From the NCBI RefSeq assembly GCF_000013445.1, contig NC_007796.1:2826936-2890935 (forward strand): 64,000 nucleotides of DNA, given 5' to 3'. A program made the translations under genes and the position numbers. This document shows, piece by piece, positions 24,841 through 32,318 of the stretch. How positions within the stretch are numbered: the first letter of the stretch is position 1; every line of letters starts with the position of its first letter. The notes beneath the pieces were generated by a model that saw only the letters and a program-made list of their open reading frames with translations, was not told the DNA's origin and did not search any database. The DNA is from Methanospirillum hungatei JF-1 (GTDB lineage: Archaea > Halobacteriota > Methanomicrobia > Methanomicrobiales > Methanospirillaceae).

Positions 24841-25018
24841 CACCTTCCCATTTTATAATCATAGTTCCATTTGTAAACTCCTGTAACCAGAATCACCCAA
24901 TATCACCATTTTCAGGTAGAGAAAACCAAATTACCCTCTCACAAAATCAGGATGGAAAAAACTCACACCCCTGCCTGAACATTCCGTAAATTAAAAACCA
25001 GAAAAAAATAAATTTTTA

Positions 25019-25591
25019 TTAATACGCACACTCAACTTTTCCTTCACTAACTTTACCTTTACAACAGGACTCGGTCTTCGGATTGTAACAGGTATCGCCA
25101 CACTTGGTGTATCCCTTCCCATCATACACAACACCAAGACAGCAGCTCTGGTTGTTCTTATTGTAACAGGTATCGCCACACTTCTGCCATCCGGTCCCCG
25201 GGTAAATCTGGTTATTACAACAGGTTTCATTGGTCAGATCATAGCACTTCCCGCCACAGATTCCCCACAGGAGTCCGTCTTTCGGTTCTCCCTGGCAGCA
25301 GGACTGGGTGATCGGATTATAGAATGAATCACCACAGGTCGGGAGACACCGTGTCCCGTTCACAGGCTTTCCATTACAGCAGACCTGTTTTTCAATATTA
25401 TAGCAGGCGTCCTTACAGACCCCCCAATGGAGCCCGTCATATACCTGACCCTGGCAGCAGGACTGCTTACTTGGGTCATAACAGCTGTCACCGCAGGGGA
25501 TACAACTCTGATTTGCAGCGATGACCGAAACGGATAAGGCAATTGTGACAAAAAGGACCGCTCCGGCGATCCATATATGGAATCGATTCAT
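25019..25591 (-). CDS. Secreted cysteine-repeat (galaxin-like) protein
   Basis: Protein of 190 aa. A signal peptide (MNRFHIWIAGAVLFVTIALS, then VSVIAA) is followed by about six tandem units of 25-27 residues of the form CGDxCYNPxxQSCCxGxVYDG, each with two single cysteines and a CC pair. The same dicysteine pattern is known from galaxins, matrix proteins of corals. The protein has no membrane anchor. Each unit would be strongly cross-linked by disulfides outside the cell. Function unknown; possibly an envelope or matrix protein. It is the first gene after the accessory region and is divergent from DUF1890. Confidence 0.7.
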   Translation of the reverse strand: MNRFHIWIAGAVLFVTIALSVSVIAANQSCIPCGDSCYDPSKQSCCQGQVYDGLHWGVCKDACYNIEKQVCCNGKPVNGTRCLPTCGDSFYNPITQSCCQGEPKDGLLWGICGGKCYDLTNETCCNNQIYPGTGWQKCGDTCYNKNNQSCCLGVVYDGKGYTKCGDTCYNPKTESCCKGKVSEGKVECAY

Positions 25592-25719
25592 GCAGCAATG
25601 TACATCTCCACCAGCTCAAGAAGTTTCTTTATCAGTCATGTGATCCCAGAATATTTTTCATCATATCAGAACCTGACATCCTCATTCATACCCCATGACG
25701 TACATAATACACTGTATCT

Positions 25720-26187
25720 ATGCCTGAAGAACCAACACAGAGAGTTGCTGTTCTGGTAATGGGCTGTCCGAAGGTCCCGGTACAGACCAGTCTTGTTCTT
25801 TATCTTTCAAACCGGATGAAAAAGGCAGGGATCAGAACCATCATTGCCGGAACTCCTTCAGCCAGGCAACTGATACGGGTTGCAGACCCGGACGGCCATT
25901 ACACCATGGAGATGAAAGACCTGGATGCAACCATAGCAGCTCTGGCAAAAGGCGATCTCACCGTCACAGAGAGTTATGTCTTTGTTCATAATGACGCAGG
26001 GGTAAGCTATGCCGCGACCATGCAGTCCCTGACGAACCAACCCGTGATGGCTATCATATTTGGTGAGGAAGCAGAGCAGATCGCTCAGGAAATTACCTTT
26101 CCATGCACCGTCATTGCCGAGCCTGCAACACACAACCCGATGTCACTAAAAAACAGACTTGAGGAGGCTGCCCCATGGGATGCTTAG
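25720..26187 (+). CDS. DUF1890 family protein (methanogen-conserved)
   Basis: Protein of 155 aa matching the conserved methanogen family DUF1890: VAVLVMGCPKVPVQTSLVLY at the start, IIAGTPSARQLIRVADPDGH in the middle, FVHNDAGVSYAATMQSL later. The fold looks Rossmann-like, with a CP motif (GCPKVP). No activity is established to my knowledge. It overlaps the DUF1894 gene by 13 nt, a pairing that is conserved in methanogens, so the two products probably act together. Confidence 0.85.
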   Translation: MPEEPTQRVAVLVMGCPKVPVQTSLVLYLSNRMKKAGIRTIIAGTPSARQLIRVADPDGHYTMEMKDLDATIAALAKGDLTVTESYVFVHNDAGVSYAATMQSLTNQPVMAIIFGEEAEQIAQEITFPCTVIAEPATHNPMSLKNRLEEAAPWDA

Positions 26188-26447
26188 AATCTCTGCCATA
26201 TGAAGTACTGATGTCGAAAATTTCATTCAAGGAAGCCAGGGAATTTCTCTCCAGGTACCCTGAGAAATATGATGTGGCACCGGGATACCGTATGTTTGAT
26301 CTCAATATCATCGGAGTCCCACCGATCAGGGTTGCAGTTGATGGTGATTCACTCATCTTCCCCTATACAAAACCATGCCATGGAACATTTCTCATCAGGG
26401 TCCCGAATGCAACCGACGAAATCGCCCGGCTTCGGGGACGTGCCTAG
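26175..26447 (+). CDS. DUF1894 family protein (methanogen-conserved)
   Basis: Protein of 90 aa: MGCLESLPYEVLMSKISFKE, AREFLSRYPEKYDVAPGYRM, then IGVPPIRVAVDGDSLIFPYT, KPCHGTFLIRV. This is the DUF1894 family, found with DUF1890 in methanogens. It starts inside the 3' end of the DUF1890 gene, so translation is coupled. Role unknown. The arfC gene follows after 9 bp, so the three may form one transcript. Confidence 0.85.
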   Translation: MGCLESLPYEVLMSKISFKEAREFLSRYPEKYDVAPGYRMFDLNIIGVPPIRVAVDGDSLIFPYTKPCHGTFLIRVPNATDEIARLRGRA

Positions 26448-26456
26448 GAAGAGTTC

Positions 26457-27134
26457 ATGCGCCCATATGTGATCGTCAATGTGGCCGTCAGTGCAGACGG
26501 GAAACTCTCCACCAGGGAACGCAGGCAGGTGAAGATATCAGGAAAAGAGGATTTTGACCGGGTGGATGAGATAAAAGCCGGCTGTGATGCGATAATGGTC
26601 GGGATTGGAACCGTTCTTGCCGATGATCCTTCACTCACCATCAAGTCTGCCGACCGTATTGCTGAACGGGTCAGAAATGGAAAACCAGAGCACCCGGTTC
26701 GGATCGTTGTCGACAGCCAGGCACGGACACCGCCGGATGCGAAAATCCTGCACAAAGGCCCTGGCCTTCGGATCATTGCCGTGTCACTCGCAGCACCAGA
26801 GGAGAATATTTCTGCCCTGAAAAACCACGCAGAAATCATTCAGGCTGGAGAAGTGACCGTTGATTTACCCGTTCTTCTCACGAAACTAGCAGAAAAGGGG
26901 ATAAAGCGGCTGATGGTGGAAGGGGGAGGGACGCTCATCTGGGGAATGCTGTCCGCAGGTCTGGTTGATGAACTGACAATGTTTGTCGGGAATATCATTA
27001 TTGGCGGAAAGGATGCCCCAACCCTTGCCGATGGGACCGGATATGTATTAGAATCAGATTTTCCGGTTCTTGAACGGATGGACGTCATCCCCATGGAAGA
27101 AGGGGTATTGATCCACTGGAAAGTTAGAAAATAG
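26457..27134 (+). CDS. arfC: 2,5-diamino-6-ribosylaminopyrimidinone 5'-phosphate reductase
   Basis: Protein of 225 aa of the RibD C-terminal/dihydrofolate-reductase-like fold in its archaeal stand-alone form. It reduces the ribosyl side chain of the pyrimidine intermediate to ribityl in riboflavin and F420 (Fo) synthesis. Motifs: RPYVIVNVAVSADGKLST at the start, DAIMVGIGTVLADDPSLTIK near residue 45, and IKRLMVEGGGTLIWGML near residue 155. Length matches the archaeal family. Nine bases after DUF1894. Confidence 0.92.
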   Translation: MRPYVIVNVAVSADGKLSTRERRQVKISGKEDFDRVDEIKAGCDAIMVGIGTVLADDPSLTIKSADRIAERVRNGKPEHPVRIVVDSQARTPPDAKILHKGPGLRIIAVSLAAPEENISALKNHAEIIQAGEVTVDLPVLLTKLAEKGIKRLMVEGGGTLIWGMLSAGLVDELTMFVGNIIIGGKDAPTLADGTGYVLESDFPVLERMDVIPMEEGVLIHWKVRK

Positions 27135-27207
27135 TGGAGAAAATACATGATAAGAGGCTACACCGCATTCATTACACAGGCGAATGGCAATGCTGTGCAA
27201 ATGCGAT

Positions 27208-27220
27208 ACCTTATAATATC
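27208..27220 (+). promoter_or_regulatory. TATA-like element before the lone receiver gene
   Basis: accttataatatc lies about 30 bp upstream of the GTG start at 27247, which fits a promoter giving a short leader that includes the GAGGTTG ribosome binding site. Sequence match only. Confidence 0.4.
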
Positions 27221-27246
27221 TGAGATGTGACGTTCACGAGGTTGTA

Positions 27247-27615
27247 GTGTCTGATCAAACAATCTTTATCGTCGAAGATAACCCGGTTATTGCAGATCTC
27301 ATATCATGGCGACTGACTGAAATGGGATACCATGTCGCGGGAACTGCCGAAGATAGTACGCAGGCTCTCATCAGGATCGGTGAGATTCATCCCGCTCTTG
27401 TCCTGATGGATATCAATCTTCCCGGTGAGATGGATGGAATTGATGCTGCATCCGAGATCATAGAGAAATTCAAAATCCCCATTGTATATATCAGCTCCAT
27501 ACTTGATGCAGACATTATGGAACGGGCAAAAAAAACAAAACCCAGAGGGTATATTGTAAAACCCTTTACCGATAACCAGCTTCGTGCCACCATCGAGATG
27601 GCATTACAGGGATGA
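27247..27615 (+). CDS. Single-domain response regulator
   Basis: Protein of 122 aa that is only a receiver domain: acidic pair in IFIVEDNPVIADLI, phospho-acceptor Asp in ALVLMDINLPGEMDGID near residue 56, Ser/Thr in VYISSILD, Lys in RGYIVKPFTDNQL. With no output domain it must act through partner proteins or as a phosphate shuttle. GTG start at 27247 preceded by a GAGGTTG site. It converges on hisH with 3 bp between stops. No cognate kinase is adjacent. Confidence 0.92.
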   Translation: MSDQTIFIVEDNPVIADLISWRLTEMGYHVAGTAEDSTQALIRIGEIHPALVLMDINLPGEMDGIDAASEIIEKFKIPIVYISSILDADIMERAKKTKPRGYIVKPFTDNQLRATIEMALQG

Positions 27616-27618
27616 AGG

Positions 27619-28224
27619 TCATACCAGCCCGATAAAATTCCGAAGTATTGCAAGGCCGCATTCCCCGCTTTTTTCCGGATGAAATTGAACTCCCACTGCG
27701 GTCCCGTTTCGTATTGATGAAGCAAATGTATTGATATAATCAGTTGATGTAATGCAATATTCAGCCGGAGTATCTGCCCAGTAGGAATGGACAAAATATA
27801 CATACGAATGATTTGGAATACCCTCAAAGAGAGGATCATCCTGCTTTTCAATAGTTATCTGGTTCCATCCCATGTGGGGGATCTTATACCCGGGCATGTC
27901 AGAAAAACGCCGTACTGTGCCGGGGATAAGGCCAAGACCCTGATGTAATCCGTGCTCTTCAGAGAACTCCATCATCATCTGCATACCAAGGCATATCCCA
28001 AGGATCGGAACATGGCCTTCGGATTCAATTAAAGCCTGCGACAGGTCTGCAAGCTGGGTCATCCCTTCATGAAAGGCACCGACGCCGGGGAGGATGATCC
28101 CATCTGCGGAACGAATCTCCTCAAGGTCATGCGAGATAAGAACCTCTGCTCCGGCCTTTTGAACCGCCTTGCTGACACTGCGCATATTTCCAAGACCATA
28201 ATCGACGATAACAATGGAATTCAT
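27619..28224 (-). CDS. hisH: Imidazole glycerol phosphate synthase, glutamine amidotransferase subunit
   Basis: Protein of 201 aa, the glutaminase that supplies ammonia to HisF in histidine and purine-linked AICAR production. Class I amidotransferase triad visible: Cys in ILGICLGMQMMME near residue 77, His and Glu in GVQFHPEKSGECG near residue 183. The N-terminus IVIVDYGLGNMRSVSKA is diagnostic for HisH. Its start overlaps the upstream PAPS-reductase-like gene by 4 nt. No other his gene is nearby. Confidence 0.95.
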   Translation of the reverse strand: MNSIVIVDYGLGNMRSVSKAVQKAGAEVLISHDLEEIRSADGIILPGVGAFHEGMTQLADLSQALIESEGHVPILGICLGMQMMMEFSEEHGLHQGLGLIPGTVRRFSDMPGYKIPHMGWNQITIEKQDDPLFEGIPNHSYVYFVHSYWADTPAEYCITSTDYINTFASSIRNGTAVGVQFHPEKSGECGLAILRNFIGLV

Positions 28225-29621
28225 ATTGCCTTATCTCCCTGAGTTCTCCATTGCCCACTCTCAAACCAGGATTGTGATATACCCTTCCTATTCATCCACA
28301 ATGATACTGCCTGCTCCCATTCCTCCCAGAGTTCGGGATGAGTAGCCTGAATCTTCTCCAGTACTCCAAGGTCGCTGGCAGGGCACATATAACACCCCAT
28401 CCGGTCAACCCCATGCCGGTACATCTCATTAAAAGGAGCCTTCTCCCGGAAGATATACAGCCATACATGGAGAGCCGTCCACGTATGTATCGGGGCTAGA
28501 CATATCTGATTATTCACATAGGAGTTCCTCCAGACCCTGGGGTTTTTCATCCGTGAAAAGGACTCATACTTGCGTTGACCAATGAAAGATACTATCTCAC
28601 CATCCTCACCATAGGTTTTGACGATGTACTGGCGCAGGGGCTCCAGTTTGGAGGTTCGGCAACACCACCGGTTATCCCTGGACGGAGGACCGGAGACTTC
28701 AAAGTCCCGCCAGAACTCATTGATAGATTCGATCCTAACGCACTCAAGCCCATATCGGTCCTGCACATCGCAGACATTCTCTTCGGTTGATGGAAACTCA
28801 AGGCCGGTATCGATATAGAGAATTGGCATCTTGCGATAGGTGTTCATCACGACAAGTAATGTTGCAAGACTGTCTTTCCCACCCGAATATGAGACAGACA
28901 TAGGGAGATGCTCATACGGGCCGATGCTGTCCGCGATGAATTTTCCAGATGCTGCTTCAACTTTTTTGAGCACGTCAGCATTTGCCTGTACGACATCATC
29001 CCAGGTTGCCTCACCGGGTGTATAAACGGAGGGGATATTTTTTCTTGTCTTCACCACCTGTCCCCGCTCCATCCGATTTGCTTCTTCAGCATCCACCCGT
29101 GCCCTGCCAACACCGGCACAGATACCAGACGGGGTCATTATAAAGACCTCATCCCCCTCTCTGATCGAGGAGTCACAGGAGATAAGACCGGGAGCCAGCA
29201 GACTTCTGCCTTCCCTGATAGAAGAAAGCGCCCCTTCATCAATAACCATAAACCGCTTTTTTGGTTGAGCAATCAACGCCGCATCAGGACGGGGAAGAGC
29301 CTCCCAGCGACGTTCTCCGGGAAGATATCGGATAGCCCCTACTATCGCTCCACCTACGATTATCTCTTCCATCCGGTCATGATCCGGAACTTTATTCATA
29401 AGTGCGATCTGGCCTTCCGGAATGATCGACATTCCAAACTGTTCTTCATATATCGAATTTACAAAGGCAATATCTTCGGGAAATGCGGGTCGTGCATCAC
29501 CAGGAGGAGTTACCGGGACTGCTCTGGTAGCTGCCCCGCATGCACAATGCTCAGCAAGAACCGGCGTATGACACGAATCACACCAGTGAAGGAGAATTCT
29601 GCCGTGGTATAATCCACCCAT
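28221..29621 (-). CDS. PUA-domain phosphoadenosine phosphosulfate reductase-like protein
   Basis: Protein of 466 aa. The N-terminus has a zinc-ribbon (LLHWCDSCHTPVLAEHCACG), then a PUA-like domain with RFMVIDEGALSSIREGRSLL and DEVFIMTPSGICAGVGRARV (~120-195). The second half is an adenine-nucleotide alpha-hydrolase domain with PP-loop VSYSGGKDSLATLL near residue 250, CCRTSKLEPLR, and two later cysteines (GCYMCPASD). This architecture is a methanogen-wide group annotated as PAPS reductase family; true substrate unknown, and the PUA domain suggests RNA rather than PAPS. Operonic with hisH. Confidence 0.85.
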   Translation of the reverse strand: MGGLYHGRILLHWCDSCHTPVLAEHCACGAATRAVPVTPPGDARPAFPEDIAFVNSIYEEQFGMSIIPEGQIALMNKVPDHDRMEEIIVGGAIVGAIRYLPGERRWEALPRPDAALIAQPKKRFMVIDEGALSSIREGRSLLAPGLISCDSSIREGDEVFIMTPSGICAGVGRARVDAEEANRMERGQVVKTRKNIPSVYTPGEATWDDVVQANADVLKKVEAASGKFIADSIGPYEHLPMSVSYSGGKDSLATLLVVMNTYRKMPILYIDTGLEFPSTEENVCDVQDRYGLECVRIESINEFWRDFEVSGPPSRDNRWCCRTSKLEPLRQYIVKTYGEDGEIVSFIGQRKYESFSRMKNPRVWRNSYVNNQICLAPIHTWTALHVWLYIFREKAPFNEMYRHGVDRMGCYMCPASDLGVLEKIQATHPELWEEWEQAVSLWMNRKGISQSWFESGQWRTQGDKAI

Positions 29622-29795
29622 ATCTCCCCAATTGTATGATCTAACCCTACATACTGGTTTGTACGGACCATTCCTTCAAACATCAGAAAATGCCTTTTTT
29701 CAATAAAATAAAAAAGCTGATCGAATAAAAAATATTATATGATGCGGATAACCACCTCAGTTGATCACGATCTATCATGACATATCGAGAGGGTT

Positions 29796-29811
29796 TGGCA
29801 TGGGTATGCCA
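29796..29811 (+). promoter_or_regulatory. Palindrome in the mbh operon leader
   Basis: TGGCAT-gggt-ATGCCA is a perfect 6-bp inverted repeat 28 bp before the mbhA start, downstream of a TATA-like aaaaaatattatat (29727-29740). It could be an operator or a leader hairpin. Palindromes of this size also occur by chance. Confidence 0.4.
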
Positions 29812-29838
29812 TTATGATGACCGGGTACAGGTGATACA

Positions 29839-30366
29839 ATGATCCCGTTTATCGTTACTGCCTTTGTGGCTTTTCTGTTTTATCTGGTGTTGGTTTTTGG
29901 TTCCGGCTCTGTTCTCTTCTGGTCATGGGAGGAAATTATTGCAGGTGTCATCATCGGACTTGTGACCGGTGTTATCGCTCGGAAGATCTTCTGCAGGAGT
30001 GAGAATTACCGGATGTTACATCCGGTACGGCTCATCAGCATCCTGATATACATCTGTGGTCCCTTCCTTGTGGAACTGACCAAGGCAAATCTGGATGTTG
30101 CATACCGGGTTATTACCGGAAATGTCAGGCCAGGGATTATCAGGCTCCATTCAGGGATGAAATCTGATCTGGCAATAACGATGCTTGCCCATTCTATTAC
30201 ACTCACACCAGGAACGCTAAGTGTTGATGTCGATGAAAAGAACCATGATCTCTTCATTCATATTATTCATCTGAACGAAGGTGATGAGAAAAAAGAGGCA
30301 TTTGAGGCGAGAGAGATCTTTTCATACATGAATATTCCAGCCTGGATCCGGAGGATTGCTGAATGA
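29839..30366 (+). CDS. mbhA: Mbh hydrogenase, MrpE-like antiporter subunit
   Basis: Protein of 175 aa with two or three N-terminal membrane helices (FIVTAFVAFLFYLVLVFGSG, IIAGVIIGLVTGVIARKIF) and a cytoplasmic tail, as in MrpE/MnhE of multisubunit Na+/H+ antiporters. First gene of a 14-gene operon collinear with Pyrococcus mbhA-N. The start has a strong ribosome binding site, AGGTGA, 5 nt upstream of ATG. The stop overlaps mbhB by 4 nt (ATGA). Confidence 0.85.
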   Translation: MIPFIVTAFVAFLFYLVLVFGSGSVLFWSWEEIIAGVIIGLVTGVIARKIFCRSENYRMLHPVRLISILIYICGPFLVELTKANLDVAYRVITGNVRPGIIRLHSGMKSDLAITMLAHSITLTPGTLSVDVDEKNHDLFIHIIHLNEGDEKKEAFEAREIFSYMNIPAWIRRIAE

Positions 30367-30620
30367 CAGATATCTTTATGATTGCTGCTCTGGTTACGGC
30401 AGTGATCATCTTTGGTGCCCTGGTAAGACTGATCCTTGGCCCGACAAACCCGGACCGGGTGGTTGCGGTGGATACTATTAACACGCTCACGGTGGCGGTT
30501 ATGATTCTCCTCGGAGTGGTGTATCAGCAGTACATCTTCATCGATGTTGCCATCGTCTACGCCTTACTCTCCTTTGTCTCCACCCTCTACATCGCAAAAC
30601 ATATCGGTGGTGAGCTCTGA
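30363..30620 (+). CDS. mbhB: Mbh hydrogenase, MrpF-like subunit
   Basis: Protein of 85 aa with three membrane helices; LVRLILGPTNPDRVVAVDTI is the MrpF/MnhF signature between helices one and two. The product sits in the membrane arm of the antiporter module. ATGA overlap with mbhA upstream; the last base of its stop is the first base of the mbhC start. Confidence 0.88.
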   Translation: MTDIFMIAALVTAVIIFGALVRLILGPTNPDRVVAVDTINTLTVAVMILLGVVYQQYIFIDVAIVYALLSFVSTLYIAKHIGGEL

Positions 30621-30976
30621 TGGTTGCAGATACAATTATTTTTATCTTTCTGATCATCGGCCTCTTATTCAATGCCCTGGGAGTATTAGGGCTTCTTAGG
30701 TTCCCGGATGTGTACACACGGCTTCATGCTTCCACAAAAGCGACAACCTTTGGAAGTATCTTCCTCTGCCTTGGGGTGGTCGTGTTTGCAATATCCCAAT
30801 ATCTGGGAACCAGCGATTCCCAGTACCTCATGGTCATCACCCATACCATCATTGCAGTCTTCGCTCTTGCAATAACGAACGCCGCAGGATCTCATGCAAT
30901 CGCCCGAGCAGCACACCGGAGCGGACAGAAACCAGACCCGGCTATTGTTGATAAACTGACGGAGGCAGGCCTGTGA
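30620..30976 (+). CDS. mbhC: Mbh hydrogenase, MrpG-like subunit
   Basis: Protein of 118 aa with three membrane helices and the MrpG/MnhG motif LGVLGLLRFPDVYTRLHAST. The C-terminal tail (ARAAHRSGQKPDPAIVDKLT) is cytoplasmic. Overlaps mbhD by 4 nt. Together with mbhA and mbhB it forms the E-F-G block of an Mrp antiporter. Confidence 0.88.
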   Translation: MVADTIIFIFLIIGLLFNALGVLGLLRFPDVYTRLHASTKATTFGSIFLCLGVVVFAISQYLGTSDSQYLMVITHTIIAVFALAITNAAGSHAIARAAHRSGQKPDPAIVDKLTEAGL

Positions 30977-31218
30977 TAGAAATTATTCACATTTTGATCT
31001 TAATTGGGATCCTCATTACTGCAGCACTGATAGTTTGGCAGAAAAATCTCGTTGCCGCCGCAGTCACCTTTGCAGCCTTCAGTTTTCTCCTCTCGATTGA
31101 ATTTTATATCCTCCAGGCTCCTGATGTGGCCATTGCCGAGGCAGCGGTTGGAGCCGGAATCTCTACTGCAATATATCTCATTGCTATCAGGGCCACCCAT
31201 GACCAGGAGGTGACATGA
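30973..31218 (+). CDS. mbhD: Mbh hydrogenase, MbhD-like (DUF4040) subunit
   Basis: Protein of 81 aa with three membrane helices. FSFLLSIEFYILQAPDVAIA and EAAVGAGISTAIYLIAI match the DUF4040 segment, which corresponds to the C-terminal part of MrpA split off as its own gene in Mbh operons. Start is GTG at 30973, overlapping mbhC; its stop overlaps mbhE by 4 nt. Confidence 0.85.
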   Translation: MIEIIHILILIGILITAALIVWQKNLVAAAVTFAAFSFLLSIEFYILQAPDVAIAEAAVGAGISTAIYLIAIRATHDQEVT

Positions 31219-31502
31219 TGAGAACCAAGGTGGCATGGTTTACTCTTGTGGTTCTGGCAGGCAGTCTCCTGTTTGCTGCATTATCAATACCCTTCGGAGA
31301 CCCTGCGATCTCAGACATGGATGATTACTTTATCGCCCATGGTCAGGAACAGACCGGAGCAAATAACATTGTAACATCTATTGTGTTCGATTTCCGTGCC
31401 TTTGATACCCTTGGTGAGGCATGTGTCCTGTTTACCGCAGTCTTTGGAGTCTCGGTCCTTTTTAGACTTCGGAAAAAAGGAGAGGATTACGAATATGAGT
31501 AA
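31215..31502 (+). CDS. mbhE: Mbh hydrogenase, MbhE-like subunit
   Basis: Protein of 95 aa with an N-terminal helix (VAWFTLVVLAGSLLFAALS) and a second one near the end; between them GANNIVTSIVFDFRAFDTLG and EACVLFTAVFGVSVLF, the conserved pattern of the MrpA C-terminal/MbhE region. ATGATG at 31215 and 31218 gives two possible starts. Overlaps mbhF by 8 nt. Confidence 0.85.
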   Translation: MMRTKVAWFTLVVLAGSLLFAALSIPFGDPAISDMDDYFIAHGQEQTGANNIVTSIVFDFRAFDTLGEACVLFTAVFGVSVLFRLRKKGEDYEYE

Positions 31503-31974
31503 TAGTCTGAGTAAAATCATCCGGACAACGGCGGATGTGATGTTCTTATTTATCACGGTGTTTGGTTTTTACATCGTGCTTCACGGTCATTTAACACCAG
31601 GCGGAGGATTCCAGGGTGGTGCTGTTATCGCAACCGGATTTATCCTGTTGATAGTAGCCTATAAACTGGATGACTTTCTGGGGTGGTTCCAGAAGAGAAC
31701 ATTTCAGAACTGTGAGATGTCGGGTCTTGTCCTCTTTATCGGGACTGCTCTCGCCGCTATACCACTCGGGTATCTCTTTTTCATGAACTTCTTAAACGGA
31801 ACCGGAGGTCTCTTTGGCCAGACAGTAAACTTTGGGATAAATCCCGGTTTTCTGAATACCGCGGGGACGATTCCCATCATGAATGTAGCCGTTGGGATTG
31901 AAGTACTCGGGGGTCTCAGCATCATCATTTTGTATATGACAAGCGGAATTCGATCACATGAGGAGGGAGAATGA
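31495..31974 (+). CDS. mbhF: Mbh hydrogenase, MrpB-like subunit
   Basis: Protein of 159 aa with four membrane helices and the MrpB/MnhB motif FYIVLHGHLTPGGGFQGGAV. The frame is open further upstream to 31381, but that part overlaps mbhE and lacks family similarity; ATG 31495 gives the expected N-terminus. ATGA overlap with mbhG. Confidence 0.9.
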   Translation: MSNSLSKIIRTTADVMFLFITVFGFYIVLHGHLTPGGGFQGGAVIATGFILLIVAYKLDDFLGWFQKRTFQNCEMSGLVLFIGTALAAIPLGYLFFMNFLNGTGGLFGQTVNFGINPGFLNTAGTIPIMNVAVGIEVLGGLSIIILYMTSGIRSHEEGE

Positions 31975-32315
31975 TAGATAATCTTCCATTTCTGGTCGTT
32001 GCAATAACCATCCTGCTCGGCCTGTATACTCTCCTTCTGAAAAAGGACCTCATTAAAATTATCATGGGAATATCACTCATTGAATCAGGAGTAAACCTCT
32101 TCCTTATCGCTCTCGGGTACCGGTGGGACAGTATTGCACCCATCTTTACCGGTGCACCGTCCCTTGCCATGGTCATGCCCACGGTCCAGGCCCTGACACT
32201 GACGAGCATTGTCATCGGTGTTGCAACCCTTGCCCTGCTGCTCTCCATGGTGATGATAATTTACCGGTATTATCGGACAACCGACGTCCGTGAAGTCTCA
32301 AAACTCCAGGGGTAG
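31971..32315 (+). CDS. mbhG: Mbh hydrogenase, MrpC/NuoK-like subunit
   Basis: Protein of 114 aa with three helices, related to MrpC and NuoK. Features: LYTLLLKKDLIKIIMGISLI (conserved charged pair) and ALTLTSIVIGVATLALLLSM. Only three bases separate it from mbhH, the only gap without overlap in the front half of the operon. Confidence 0.9.
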   Translation: MIDNLPFLVVAITILLGLYTLLLKKDLIKIIMGISLIESGVNLFLIALGYRWDSIAPIFTGAPSLAMVMPTVQALTLTSIVIGVATLALLLSMVMIIYRYYRTTDVREVSKLQG

Positions 32316-32318
32316 AAC

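Noticed and set aside
18321-25000. Complete integrated virus or plasmid
   Set aside because: No integrase, replication or structural gene is visible and no repeat of the tRNA 3' end was found.
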